Shown in pieces: positions 1-6,668 of a DNA stretch of 9,512 nucleotides. The notes below the pieces were generated by a model. That model worked only from the letters and a program-made list of their open reading frames with translations. It was not told the origin of the DNA and did no database searches. A program made the position numbers and the translations under genes. The number at the start of each line of letters is the position of its first letter. Position 1 is the first letter of the stretch. The DNA comes from an uncultured Lachnospiraceae bacterium (GTDB lineage Bacteria > Bacillota > Clostridia > Lachnospirales > Lachnospiraceae), in the NCBI GenBank assembly GCA_902797705.1, contig CADBTX010000201.1, positions 1 through 9,512 of the forward strand. Reading direction: 5' to 3'.

Positions 1-365
1 CCCTGCAATACCGCTTCATCCGAAAGAGCCTTTGCCTGATCCCTCTTAAATACTGCGGGTCTTAATCCGTACCTCACTATATCCGGGTAGGAATCCGGGA
101 AGGTATAACCGAGTATCAATATCGGCTTTTCTATACCGCCCCTCCTAAGTTCCAGCGCTTCCTCAATGGTGGCCACCGCAAAGCCGAAGATAAATTCCTC
201 ATCCACGGTCTCCCTCGCGATCTCCAGGGCACCGTGTCCGTAACCGTCTGCCTTTATTACGGCGATCATCCTTGTACCGGGCCTCATCCTCTTATACAGG
301 GCCCTCATATTGTCATGTATGGCGTCAAGATCTATATAGATCGCAGCCCTTTCATGCAAACTCAT
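1..365 (-). CDS. alr: Alanine racemase, N-terminal part (runs off the left edge)
   Basis: PLP-dependent enzyme that interconverts L- and D-alanine in the cytoplasm, supplying D-alanine for peptidoglycan. Reading down from the ATG at 363-365, the first ~121 residues are visible. They begin MSLHERAAIYIDLDAI, and the family signature AVIKADGYGHGA follows at residues 35-46, with K38 as the expected PLP Schiff-base lysine. After this come VATIEEALELR and the ILILGYT strand, typical of the alanine racemase TIM barrel. The C-terminal barrel and the catalytic tyrosine lie outside the window, so intactness cannot be judged. The start is supported by AGGTGA 5 nt upstream. This ribosome binding site overlaps the stop codon of nnr, and only 3 nt separate the two genes, so translation is probably coupled and alr belongs to the rex block. 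The identification rests on the motif and is firm. Confidence 0.95.
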   Translation of the reverse strand, partial: MSLHERAAIYIDLDAIHDNMRALYKRMRPGTRMIAVIKADGYGHGALEIARETVDEEFIFGFAVATIEEALELRRGGIEKPILILGYTFPDSYPDIVRYGLRPAVFKRDQAKALSDEAVLQ

Positions 366-368
366 AAA

Positions 369-1910
369 TCACCTGATATTTTCAATAATATCCGAGGCGG
401 TCATGCCGTGTCTTCCTTTGTTCTCCGCAGCTCTGTCACCGGCAGCCCCGTGGAGAGCGGCGCCGAGATATGCGGCGCTGTCCGGGGCCACGCCCTGGGC
501 TATAAGGGACACGATGATCCCCGTAAGCACATCACCGCTTCCCGCTGTGGCCATGCCGTTATTTCCGTTGAGATTGAGCACCAGCCTTCCGCTGCTCATG
601 GCGGTAACTGTCCTCGAATCCTTCAGCACGCAGGTCACATGGTAGCCTGAAGCAAAGTCCTCCGCCACATCCGTTATGTGCGATTTTATCTCCGGAACCG
701 GAATACCGGTAAGAGCGGACATCTCCCTGATATGGGGAGTGATGACTATCTCCGAGGAGCACTCCGTCATGATCTCCAGATTTTTTGAAATGATATTTAA
801 GGCATCCGCATCCAGAACCAGGGGAAGATGCCCCGCATTCTTAAGCACTGTCCTTAAAAGCCCTTCCGAGCCCGGATCCCTTCCTATGCCTGGTCCGACG
901 GCTATCACGCTGCACCAGGACACCGCTTCCCTGACTTTTTCTTCAAGGCTCATTTCCTTTTTATCGAAAAGGGAAGTCTGTCCCGTCCTTTCACCTGAAG
1001 GGGTGTCATCACTGTAAGTGGTGACAAGGACCTCAGGCAGAAGGGTCATAAGCACATTTCTGTTATTCTCATGGGTCAGTACCCTGACCATGCCGCAGCC
1101 GCTCTTTAAGGCTGCTTTTGCGGCAAGCACCGCAGCTCCTGCCATATCGCGGTTTCCCGCAACGATCAGCACCTTGCCGTAGCTGCCTTTATTTGTATCC
1201 GCCTTTCTTAAGGGAAGACCTATGTCCCCATCCTCCAGATAGGATATCCGGGGCGTCTTCTTCAGGGACTTTTCCGTAATGCCGATATTCCCCATGACCA
1301 GTTCCCCGTTATATCCCGCCCCGGGAAACAGCACGTTTCCCGGCTTCAGGAATCCGAGAGATACCGTCTCGGAGGCCTTCACGGCAACTCCCAGGACCTC
1401 AGCGCTGTCGGCGTCTATACCGCTTGGTATATCGGCACTGATTACATAGGCGGAGCTTTCATTGATCCTTTCAATGATATCCGCGTAATCCCCTTCCACC
1501 GGCCTGTTCAGTGATATACCGAAGACAGCGTCCACTATCACATCCTGATCCATGTGGAAGATGCTGTTCACCACCGCCCTTTCATCAAGGGCCCTGACAG
1601 AAAGACACTGCTCCCTTTCAAGGACTGACATCTTTTCTTCAGGACAAAGGGCAAGACACACTGCGTCTATCCCGTTCTCGAGAAGGATCCTTCCGCAGGC
1701 GAAGCCGTCCCCTCCGTTATTTCCGGGGCCGCAAACTATAAGGACCTTCGGCTTTCTCTGGAGAAAAGAACATTCATCAAGCCTCTTTATCACCCGTCCC
1801 GCAATAAGAAGGGCTGCCCTTTCCATTAAAACAGCCGACGGAACATGCATGATCTCTGCAGTCCGGCGATCGGCGTCTCTCATTTCTTCTCTTGATAAAA
1901 TATGATTCAA
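369..1910 (-). CDS. nnr: Bifunctional NAD(P)H-hydrate epimerase / ADP-dependent NAD(P)H-hydrate dehydratase
   Basis: Repairs hydrated, inactive NADH and NADPH (NADHX, NADPHX). The N-terminal YjeF_N domain (about residues 1-215) epimerises the S and R forms, and the C-terminal carbohydrate-kinase-like domain (about 230-513) dehydrates the S form using ADP. Visible epimerase motifs are GPGNNGGDG at 61-69 and SADIPSG around D160. Dehydratase motifs are AVGPGIG at 337-343, LDADALN at 366-372, TPHIREMSALTG at 391-402, and NGMATAGSGD at 451-460 with the presumed catalytic D460. The length of 513 aa fits the fused family. The start codon is TTG (1908-1910). It overlaps the TGA of the upstream coiled-coil gene as TTGA and has GGAGAG about 7 nt upstream. 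The resulting N-terminus (NHILSREEMRDADRR) aligns with the usual start of YjeF_N proteins, whereas the next ATG (codon 10) would cut into it. It sits between the coiled-coil gene and alr in the rex operon. Confidence 0.95.
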   Translation of the reverse strand: MNHILSREEMRDADRRTAEIMHVPSAVLMERAALLIAGRVIKRLDECSFLQRKPKVLIVCGPGNNGGDGFACGRILLENGIDAVCLALCPEEKMSVLEREQCLSVRALDERAVVNSIFHMDQDVIVDAVFGISLNRPVEGDYADIIERINESSAYVISADIPSGIDADSAEVLGVAVKASETVSLGFLKPGNVLFPGAGYNGELVMGNIGITEKSLKKTPRISYLEDGDIGLPLRKADTNKGSYGKVLIVAGNRDMAGAAVLAAKAALKSGCGMVRVLTHENNRNVLMTLLPEVLVTTYSDDTPSGERTGQTSLFDKKEMSLEEKVREAVSWCSVIAVGPGIGRDPGSEGLLRTVLKNAGHLPLVLDADALNIISKNLEIMTECSSEIVITPHIREMSALTGIPVPEIKSHITDVAEDFASGYHVTCVLKDSRTVTAMSSGRLVLNLNGNNGMATAGSGDVLTGIIVSLIAQGVAPDSAAYLGAALHGAAGDRAAENKGRHGMTASDIIENIR

Positions 1911-2617
1911 GTCGTCTCTCCGGAAGCCTTTTTTTCTTTTTCTCTGGCTTCTCTTTCCTTTTCTTCCATCATGGCCTCCCTCTTGGCGAGAAGCGCCTGA
2001 CGGGTAGCCTCTATATCATAGTCTATGTCAAAGATATCGAGGACATCCGGTCCGAAGATCCCCTGCATAAAGGAATAGAGCTGGACATTCACAAGCTCCA
2101 TATGCTGCTTATGGAGGATATTCTTCTTTAATTCCATACGCATGGACTTGATCCATACGCTTATCTCCTCGATATCCTTTGTGTTGCTCTTTATAAGGTC
2201 ATAGCTCTCCTTCATGGTGAGCATCATGAGCTCCGTGTTTACTTCCGTTATCTCCTTGGGGAGATCCAGCATCTTATCATTGTAGCTCTCAACCTTCTCG
2301 TTTATCTCATTGATAAGACGCTTGCTGTCCTCCAGCTTTTTCTTTGCGGCGCTTCCGGCAGCGCTGTTTTCAGCGCCCTCCATATTGGAAACGATCTCAT
2401 CCATAAGGCCTGCCTTGACCTTTTTTAAGTCCTTTAATTCGGTATTGATCTTTCCCTGCTCTTTTAAGAGCGCATTCAACCTGTCCTCCAGTTCCTTCAT
2501 ACGCTCAGTCTTTCCAACCTCGGCTATAAGCTTATGCCACTTATTGTCGAGGGTAAGTGCGGGAACATTCTTCCCAAGGAGCGCAGCCTGGAATTTTTGA
2601 TCGAGTTCGTCAGCCAT
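1907..2617 (-). CDS. Uncharacterised coiled-coil protein in the rex-nnr operon
   Basis: I do not recognise a named family. The 236-aa product has no signal peptide or membrane segment, so it is probably cytoplasmic. Residues 36-75 and 93-170 are rich in K, E, L and I with heptad-like spacing, so two long helices or coiled coils are likely. An Ala/Gly/Ser-rich break (about 80-92) separates them. A less charged, more conserved-looking stretch follows at about 174-200 (LVNVQLYSFMQGIFGPDVLDIFDI), then a highly charged tail (211-236, EKEREAREKEKK). It starts at the ATG 2 nt after the rex stop and overlaps the nnr start, so it appears co-transcribed and translationally coupled. I see no convincing Shine-Dalgarno, which fits coupling to rex termination. 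No catalytic motif is visible. A structural or adaptor role is a guess only. Confidence 0.88.
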   Translation of the reverse strand: MADELDQKFQAALLGKNVPALTLDNKWHKLIAEVGKTERMKELEDRLNALLKEQGKINTELKDLKKVKAGLMDEIVSNMEGAENSAAGSAAKKKLEDSKRLINEINEKVESYNDKMLDLPKEITEVNTELMMLTMKESYDLIKSNTKDIEEISVWIKSMRMELKKNILHKQHMELVNVQLYSFMQGIFGPDVLDIFDIDYDIEATRQALLAKREAMMEEKEREAREKEKKASGETT

Positions 2618-2619
2618 AG

Positions 2620-3276
2620 TCAGTTATCATCATCAGGCCTTTCGCCTTCATTTACTCTGTTAAGATTATAGGAAAGCCGCATAAGGCTCTCTGACAGATG
2701 CACGGATTCCACCACAACATCATCCGGCACCTCAAGATCCACATGGGAGAAATTCCAGATAGCCTTTATGCCGCATTTGACCACGGTGGCGGCGGCCCCC
2801 ACGGCCTGAGTCTTGGGAATGGCTATCACAGCGATATCGATATTATTCTTCTCGATAAAATCAGGGAGTTCACTCATGGGCATTATGGGAATATTTCTGA
2901 TATACTGTCCCGCAAGAGATGGCGAAACATCAAAAGCGCCCTTAACGATAAAGCCGCGGTTCGCAAAATTACCGTAGCCTGCCAGGGCACTTCCGAGATT
3001 TCCGGCGCCTATGATGATAAGATTATGCTCCTGATCAAGCCCCAGGATCTTTCCTATCTCGTCATAGAGATACTTAACGTTGTAACCGTATCCCTGCTGT
3101 CCGAATCCGCCGAAATTATTGAGATCCTGTCTTATCTGGGAGGCAGTGACATGCATGATGACAGACAGGTCGTGGGAAGAAATCTTCTCCACCCCTGCGT
3201 CCCGGAGTTCGCCGAGGAACCTGAAATATCTCGGCAGTCTTCTGATCACCGCCCTTGAAATCTCTTTTTCAGACAT
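2620..3276 (-). CDS. rex: Redox-sensing transcriptional repressor Rex
   Basis: DNA-binding repressor that senses the NADH/NAD+ ratio. NADH releases it from operators of fermentation and NADH-reoxidation genes. The 218-aa length is typical. The N-terminal winged helix (about 1-80) contains ISRAVIRRLPRYFRFL, then TASQIRQDLNNFGGFGQQGYGYNV at residues 44-67, the recognition-helix and wing region that is nearly invariant in clostridial Rex. The Rossmann domain has IIIGAGNLGSALAGY with the glycine motif at 90-95, and the C-terminal swapped helix is SVHLSESLMRLSYNLN at 191-206. It is first in a tight block with the coiled-coil gene, nnr and alr. The promoter directly upstream carries a Rex-like operator, suggesting autoregulation. 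The ATG lies where the transcript is predicted to begin, and no Shine-Dalgarno is present. A GTG at codon 10 is the only nearby alternative start, but it would remove residues conserved in relatives. Confidence 0.97.
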   Translation of the reverse strand: MSEKEISRAVIRRLPRYFRFLGELRDAGVEKISSHDLSVIMHVTASQIRQDLNNFGGFGQQGYGYNVKYLYDEIGKILGLDQEHNLIIIGAGNLGSALAGYGNFANRGFIVKGAFDVSPSLAGQYIRNIPIMPMSELPDFIEKNNIDIAVIAIPKTQAVGAAATVVKCGIKAIWNFSHVDLEVPDDVVVESVHLSESLMRLSYNLNRVNEGERPDDDN

Positions 3277-3282
3277 ATCCCA

Positions 3283-3311
3283 ATTATAAAAGTTTGTTAA
3301 GAAACTGTCAA
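3283..3311 (-). promoter_or_regulatory. Perfect-consensus promoter of the rex operon
   Basis: On the minus strand the -35 hexamer TTGACA occupies 3311-3306. A spacer of exactly 17 nt follows (3305-3289), then the -10 hexamer TATAAT at 3288-3283. Both hexamers match the vegetative sigma consensus at all 12 positions. Six nucleotides separate the -10 from the rex ATG, so the usual start site, 7 nt downstream of the -10 end, falls at 3276, the A of the start codon. The promoter lies in the 55-nt gap after the ABC-F gene, so the rex block has its own transcript. Confidence 0.85.
3294..3311 (-). promoter_or_regulatory. Candidate Rex operator overlapping the rex -35 element
   Basis: The 18-nt minus-strand site reads TTGACAG-TTTC-TTAACAA. 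Compared with the clostridial Rex consensus TTGTTAA-N4-TTAACAA, recalled from general knowledge, the promoter-proximal half is perfect and the distal half keeps TTG and one inner base, giving 11 of 14 matches. The weak half is the -35 hexamer itself (TTGACA), so bound Rex would block RNA polymerase directly. Being next to rex supports autoregulation. I saw no second site of this quality in the other gap. Confidence 0.7.
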
Positions 3312-3331
3312 TGTCGATATGGGACCACTTA

Positions 3332-5245
3332 TCATGAAAGCTGAAGTTCTTCCCACCTCTCCATCAGCTCTTCATTTTCCTTTTCCAGAGCAGCCTGTTC
3401 CAGGGAAAGTTCGTTAAGTTTCACGGCATCGGTGGATACCGAGGGATCGGACATAAGGAGGGTTATCTCCGCGGAACGCTTTTCGTTTTCCCCGATCTTT
3501 TCCTCTATCCGCCTTATATCGTTTTCCTGTTTCCGCTTTCTTGCGGCTTCCGCCTTCTGTTCCGCCCAGGACAGGGCGTTCTCCGTTACATTGCTCTCTC
3601 CCTTTTCAGCATTCCCGGGAGCATCAGCCACTTCTTTTCCGGGCTCATCCCTTTTTTCCAGGTAATAGTCATAATTCCCGATATAATTGGTGATGCTGCC
3701 GTCATGAAGGTCCAGTATGCGGGTTGCCGTCATATTTACAAAGAACCTGTCATGGCTTACAAAGAACACTGTCCCCGTATATTCGTTCAATGCTTCTTCC
3801 AGTATCTCCTTACTGGAAGAGTCCAGATGGTTTGTGGGCTCATCCAGCAAAAGGAAGTTGGCATTTGACAGCATGAGCTTTGCAAGGGAGACCCTTCCTC
3901 TCTCTCCTCCGGACAGATCCCCGATAAGCTTATAGACATCATCCCCGGTAAAAAGAAAGGAAGCCAGCACATTCCGTATCTTTGTATTATTGAGCATCGG
4001 AAAGGCGTCGCTCATTTCCTGAAAAAGGCTCTTTTCATCATGGAGGACCTGGTGCTCCTGATCGTAATATCCGGTCTTTACGTTCGTACCGACCCGGAAG
4101 GCTCCCCCGTCCGCCTTTTCCATGCGGTTAAGTATCTTTAAGAGAGTGGTCTTCCCCGTGCCGTTCCTTCCGATAAGCGCAACCCTTTCACCCTTTTTGA
4201 TCTCAAAGGAAATGCCGTCAAACAAGGGGTTGCCGGGGAAGGACTTGCTCAGGTTCTCGACACTCAGCACATCATTTCCGCTTTCAATGGAAGGGGTGAT
4301 CTGAAAGCGTATGCCCCTTTCCTCCTCAGGTCTATTAAGCCTCTCCATCTTCGAAAGCAGCTTTTCCCTGGATTCCGCCCTCTTAATGGATTTCTCCCTG
4401 TTAAACTGCTTAAGCTTGCTTATGACCTCTTCCTGATGCCTGATCTCTTCCTGCTGTATAAGGAAGGCCTTAAGACGCTCGTCTCTCAACGCTTTCTGCT
4501 TCCTGCTGAATTCACTGTAATTACCTTCATAGGTCCTTATGGTCTTTTCTTCAAGTGAAAAGACCCTTGTGACCACCCGGTCCAGAAAATATCTGTCATG
4601 GGAAACCAGAAGCACAGCCTTGTTGTAGTTCCTGAGGAACCCCTCCAGCCACTCGATGGAGGAAATATCCAGATGGTTTGTGGGCTCGTCCAGGATAATA
4701 AGATCAGGCCTGGTAAGAAGTATCTTTCCAAGAGCCACTCTTGTCTTCTGTCCGCCGGACAGGTGCTCGCAGACCTTGTCCCCCTCATCCTCCGTAAAGC
4801 CTAAGCCCTTTAGCACCCCGGTGATCTCGCTCCTTGCGGCGTAGCCGTTCCTTAATTCAAAATCATGCTGAAGGAAAGAATAGCGTTTCATAGCGTTTTC
4901 AAGCTCATCCCCGCTCATCTCCTTCATTTTGGAAGAGATCTCTGCTATCTCCTTCTCCTCATCGAAGATATCCTGCTTCGCGAGAGTCAGCTCCTCCAGA
5001 ATGGTATTTCCGGAATCCACTGCGGAAAGCTGGGAAAGATATCCCACCTTCATGCCTGACTGCAGAGTCACCGTGCCGCTGTCAGCGGGAATTAAGTCCA
5101 TTATGATCTTAAGAAGCGTGGTCTTTCCGGCTCCGTTATTTCCAACCAGAGCGCACTTCTCTTTCTCTTCTATATGAAATGTGCACTGCCTCAGGATCTC
5201 ATCCTCACCAAAGGCCTTTCCCACATTACTGACCTGGAGTAACAT
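3332..5245 (-). CDS. ABC-F family ATPase, YdiF/Uup type
   Basis: Soluble tandem ATPase without membrane segments. ABC-F proteins bind the ribosome E site and act in translation, in ribosome rescue or, in some subclasses, in antibiotic resistance. The first nucleotide-binding domain has Walker A GNNGAGKT at 35-42, signature LSGGQ at 162-166, Walker B with catalytic E187 in LDEPTNHLD, and switch H216. A charged interdomain linker spans about 240-325. The second domain has Walker A GRNGTGKT at 359-366, LSGGE at 444-448, E469 and H498. After a low-complexity hinge (about 532-556), a helical C-terminal coiled coil (557-637) matches the Uup/YdiF-like extension, and the 637-aa length fits this subgroup. 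Its ATG is 3 nt after the icd stop. The best ribosome binding site is AGGAG, 13 nt upstream inside the last icd codons, so translation may be coupled to icd. Nothing indicates a resistance subclass; a housekeeping translation role is more likely. Confidence 0.93.
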   Translation of the reverse strand: MLLQVSNVGKAFGEDEILRQCTFHIEEKEKCALVGNNGAGKTTLLKIIMDLIPADSGTVTLQSGMKVGYLSQLSAVDSGNTILEELTLAKQDIFDEEKEIAEISSKMKEMSGDELENAMKRYSFLQHDFELRNGYAARSEITGVLKGLGFTEDEGDKVCEHLSGGQKTRVALGKILLTRPDLIILDEPTNHLDISSIEWLEGFLRNYNKAVLLVSHDRYFLDRVVTRVFSLEEKTIRTYEGNYSEFSRKQKALRDERLKAFLIQQEEIRHQEEVISKLKQFNREKSIKRAESREKLLSKMERLNRPEEERGIRFQITPSIESGNDVLSVENLSKSFPGNPLFDGISFEIKKGERVALIGRNGTGKTTLLKILNRMEKADGGAFRVGTNVKTGYYDQEHQVLHDEKSLFQEMSDAFPMLNNTKIRNVLASFLFTGDDVYKLIGDLSGGERGRVSLAKLMLSNANFLLLDEPTNHLDSSSKEILEEALNEYTGTVFFVSHDRFFVNMTATRILDLHDGSITNYIGNYDYYLEKRDEPGKEVADAPGNAEKGESNVTENALSWAEQKAEAARKRKQENDIRRIEEKIGENEKRSAEITLLMSDPSVSTDAVKLNELSLEQAALEKENEELMERWEELQLS

Positions 5246-5248
5246 TTC

Positions 5249-6445
5249 TTAAAGGCTTCTCCTGATAGCTCTTATAAACTCTAAGGTGCTGAGCTTCTTA
5301 ACATTCTTAAGATCAGAGATCAGCGCCAGATCCCCTGTCATCTCACCGTTTTCAATGGTATTAAGGGTTGCATGCTCCAGCCTGTCCGCAAATTCCTGCA
5401 GTTCCTTTATGCCGTCAAGCTCACCTCTCTTACGCAATGCTCCGCTCCAGGCAAAGATGGTGGCCACGGAATTCGTACTGGTCTCTTCCCCCTTTAAGTG
5501 CTTGTAGTAATGCCTCTGAACCGTACCGTGGGCTGCTTCGTATTCATACTTTCCGTCGGGACTTACAAGTACCGATGTCATCATGGCAAGGGATCCGCAG
5601 GCACTGGCCATCATGTCACTCATAACATCTCCGTCGTAATTCTTGCAGGCCCAGATAAAGCCGCCCTTACTCCTCATGACACGGGCCACCGCATCATCGA
5701 TAAGGGTATAGAAATACTCTATACCGGCCTTTTCAAACTGGTCCTTGAATTCCTTTTCATAAACCGCTTCGAATATGTCCCTGAAATCCCCGTCATATAC
5801 CTTTGAAATGGTATCCTTTGAGGCGAACCAGAGATCCTGCTTCATGCTGAGAGCGTAATTCATGCAGCTCCTCGCAAAACTCTCAATGGAGGAATCCAGA
5901 TTGTGAACACCCTGCAGCACTCCCGGGCCCTTAAACTCATGTATGGTCTTTCTGATCTCAGTCCCGTCCTCTGCGGTAAACAGAAGCTCCGCCTTACCCG
6001 CACCGGGAACCTTTATCTCGGTATTCTTGTAAACATCCCCGTAACCATGACGGGCAAGAGTTATGGGCTTCTCCCAGTTCCAGACATGGGGCCTGATCCC
6101 CTTTATCAATATGGGCGCCCTGAAGATGGTCCCGTCCATGATCCCTCTTATGGTTCCGTTGGGACTCTTATACATTTTCTTCAGATCATATTCCTTAACT
6201 CTTGCGTCATTGGGGGTAATGGTGGCGCACTTTACTGCAACTCCATACTTAAGGGCAGCATTTGCCGAGTCTATGGTCACCTGGTCATCGGTCTCATCCC
6301 GATGTTTCAGCCCAAGGTCGTAGTACTCGCTCTTCAGATCTATGTAGGGATTGATAAGCTCATCCTTGATATACTGCCAGATGATCCGGGTCATCTCATC
6401 TCCGTCCATCTCAACTATGGGTGTCTTCATCTGAATCTTTGACAT
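5249..6445 (-). CDS. icd: NADP-dependent isocitrate dehydrogenase, IDH1-like dimeric type
   Basis: Oxidatively decarboxylates isocitrate to 2-oxoglutarate with reduction of NADP+, in the cytoplasm, probably feeding glutamate synthesis. I chose the ATG at 6443-6445 (398 aa) because it has AGGA 5 nt upstream and yields the expected start [23 protein letters not shown]. The frame stays open further upstream, but that stretch holds the promoter and does not resemble the family. Substrate motifs are SPNGTIR at 94-100 and ARHGYGD at 131-137. R132 corresponds in place and context to the isocitrate-binding arginine of human IDH1. The metal-binding acidic region includes YTLIDD at 246-251 and NYDGDVMSD at 269-277. 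AAHGTVQRH at 304-312 with R311 and H312 matches the NADP-binding pattern. The ABC-F gene follows after 3 nt, and the gene has its own promoter. Confidence 0.96.
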   Translation of the reverse strand: MSKIQMKTPIVEMDGDEMTRIIWQYIKDELINPYIDLKSEYYDLGLKHRDETDDQVTIDSANAALKYGVAVKCATITPNDARVKEYDLKKMYKSPNGTIRGIMDGTIFRAPILIKGIRPHVWNWEKPITLARHGYGDVYKNTEIKVPGAGKAELLFTAEDGTEIRKTIHEFKGPGVLQGVHNLDSSIESFARSCMNYALSMKQDLWFASKDTISKVYDGDFRDIFEAVYEKEFKDQFEKAGIEYFYTLIDDAVARVMRSKGGFIWACKNYDGDVMSDMMASACGSLAMMTSVLVSPDGKYEYEAAHGTVQRHYYKHLKGEETSTNSVATIFAWSGALRKRGELDGIKELQEFADRLEHATLNTIENGEMTGDLALISDLKNVKKLSTLEFIRAIRRSL

Positions 6446-6482
6446 TCTCTTCCTGTCCTTTCTAAAATGCTCAACAGACAAA

Positions 6483-6511
6483 ATTATATTGACCTGAAGA
6501 ATCCAAGTCAA
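6483..6511 (-). promoter_or_regulatory. Candidate icd promoter
   Basis: On the minus strand TTGACT (6511-6506) is followed by a 17-nt spacer and TATAAT (6488-6483). Eleven of the 12 hexamer bases match consensus. The predicted start near 6476 gives a leader of about 30 nt containing the AGGA ribosome binding site for the ATG at 6445. The promoter lies just downstream of the multi-hairpin element, so icd and the ABC-F gene probably form a unit separate from the MATE gene. Confidence 0.8.
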
Positions 6512-6514
6512 TAT
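6486..6514. promoter_or_regulatory. Inverted repeat spanning the icd promoter
   Basis: ATATTGAC (6486-6493) and GTCAATAT (6507-6514) are perfect 8-nt inverted arms separated by 13 nt. One arm overlaps the -35 hexamer and the other overlaps the -10 hexamer. The centre-to-centre spacing is 21 nt, two helical turns, which suits a dimeric repressor bound on one face. The regulator is unknown. Because part of each arm is promoter consensus, some of the symmetry could be chance. Confidence 0.45.
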
Positions 6515-6518
6515 TTTC

Positions 6519-6657
6519 CCCTCATGCGCTAAACGACACTTTCTTTTGCCTTCTCCCTCTGGGAGCAAAACATGCCAGTGGCATGTTTTGAATGGCGTTT
6601 AGCCGCGCTGAGCGCGGCTGCCATCGGTACGGTGTCAGCGAAGCTGACGGATGAGGG
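6519..6657. repeat. Multi-hairpin palindromic element between the MATE gene and icd
   Basis: This 139-nt non-coding stretch is almost fully self-complementary. Outer arms CCCTCAT (6519-6525) and ATGAGGG (6651-6657) enclose everything. Inner arms GCTAAACG (6528-6535) and CGTTTAGC (6596-6603) enclose two perfect hairpins: CTCCC/GGGAG (6553-6565) and CAAAACATGCC/GGCATGTTTTG (6566-6590). Then follow AGCCGCGC/GCGCGGCT (6601-6619) and GTCAGC/GCTGAC (6634-6648). All four hairpins have 3-nt loops. The 8-bp AGCCGCGC stem shares 3 nt with the inner arm, so the two could be alternative folds. It starts 11 nt past the MATE stop and ends 7 nt before the icd -35. It resembles REP/MITE-type dispersed palindromes or an insulating structure. 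I do not recognise it as a known named family. Confidence 0.75.
6566..6590 (-). terminator. Possible weak terminator hairpin after the MATE gene
   Basis: Within the palindromic element, an 11-bp stem with a 3-nt loop has four T residues at the 3' side of its GC-richer core on both strands. This resembles a short intrinsic terminator that could act in either direction. The T-run is short and itself paired, so efficiency is doubtful. It is the only candidate stop signal between the chemotaxis-MATE unit and the icd promoter. Confidence 0.35.
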
Positions 6658-6668
6658 CATATTATAAT

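Noticed and set aside
2698..3258. 186-codon open frame on the plus strand, antisense to rex
   Set aside because: It mirrors the conserved rex coding sequence, has no motif and no promoter or ribosome binding site that I could support.
3332..5245. Antibiotic-resistance ABC-F protein
   Set aside because: The C-terminal coiled-coil extension and length fit the housekeeping YdiF/Uup group, and no resistance context or leader attenuator is present.
5903..6442. 179-codon open frame on the plus strand, antisense to icd
   Set aside because: It is a shadow of the conserved dehydrogenase frame; the translation shows no domain.
6446..6568. In-frame upstream extension of icd that would add 41 residues
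   Set aside because: The added residues do not resemble any isocitrate dehydrogenase, the stretch contains the icd promoter and part of the palindromic element, and the ATG at 6445 has its own ribosome binding site.
6519..6657. Riboswitch or T-box leader for icd
   Set aside because: The structured region lies upstream of the icd -35 element, so it would not be in the icd transcript from that promoter, and no aptamer or T-box motif is seen.
6519..6657. CRISPR-like repeats
   Set aside because: The hairpins differ from each other in sequence and are not direct repeats separated by spacers.
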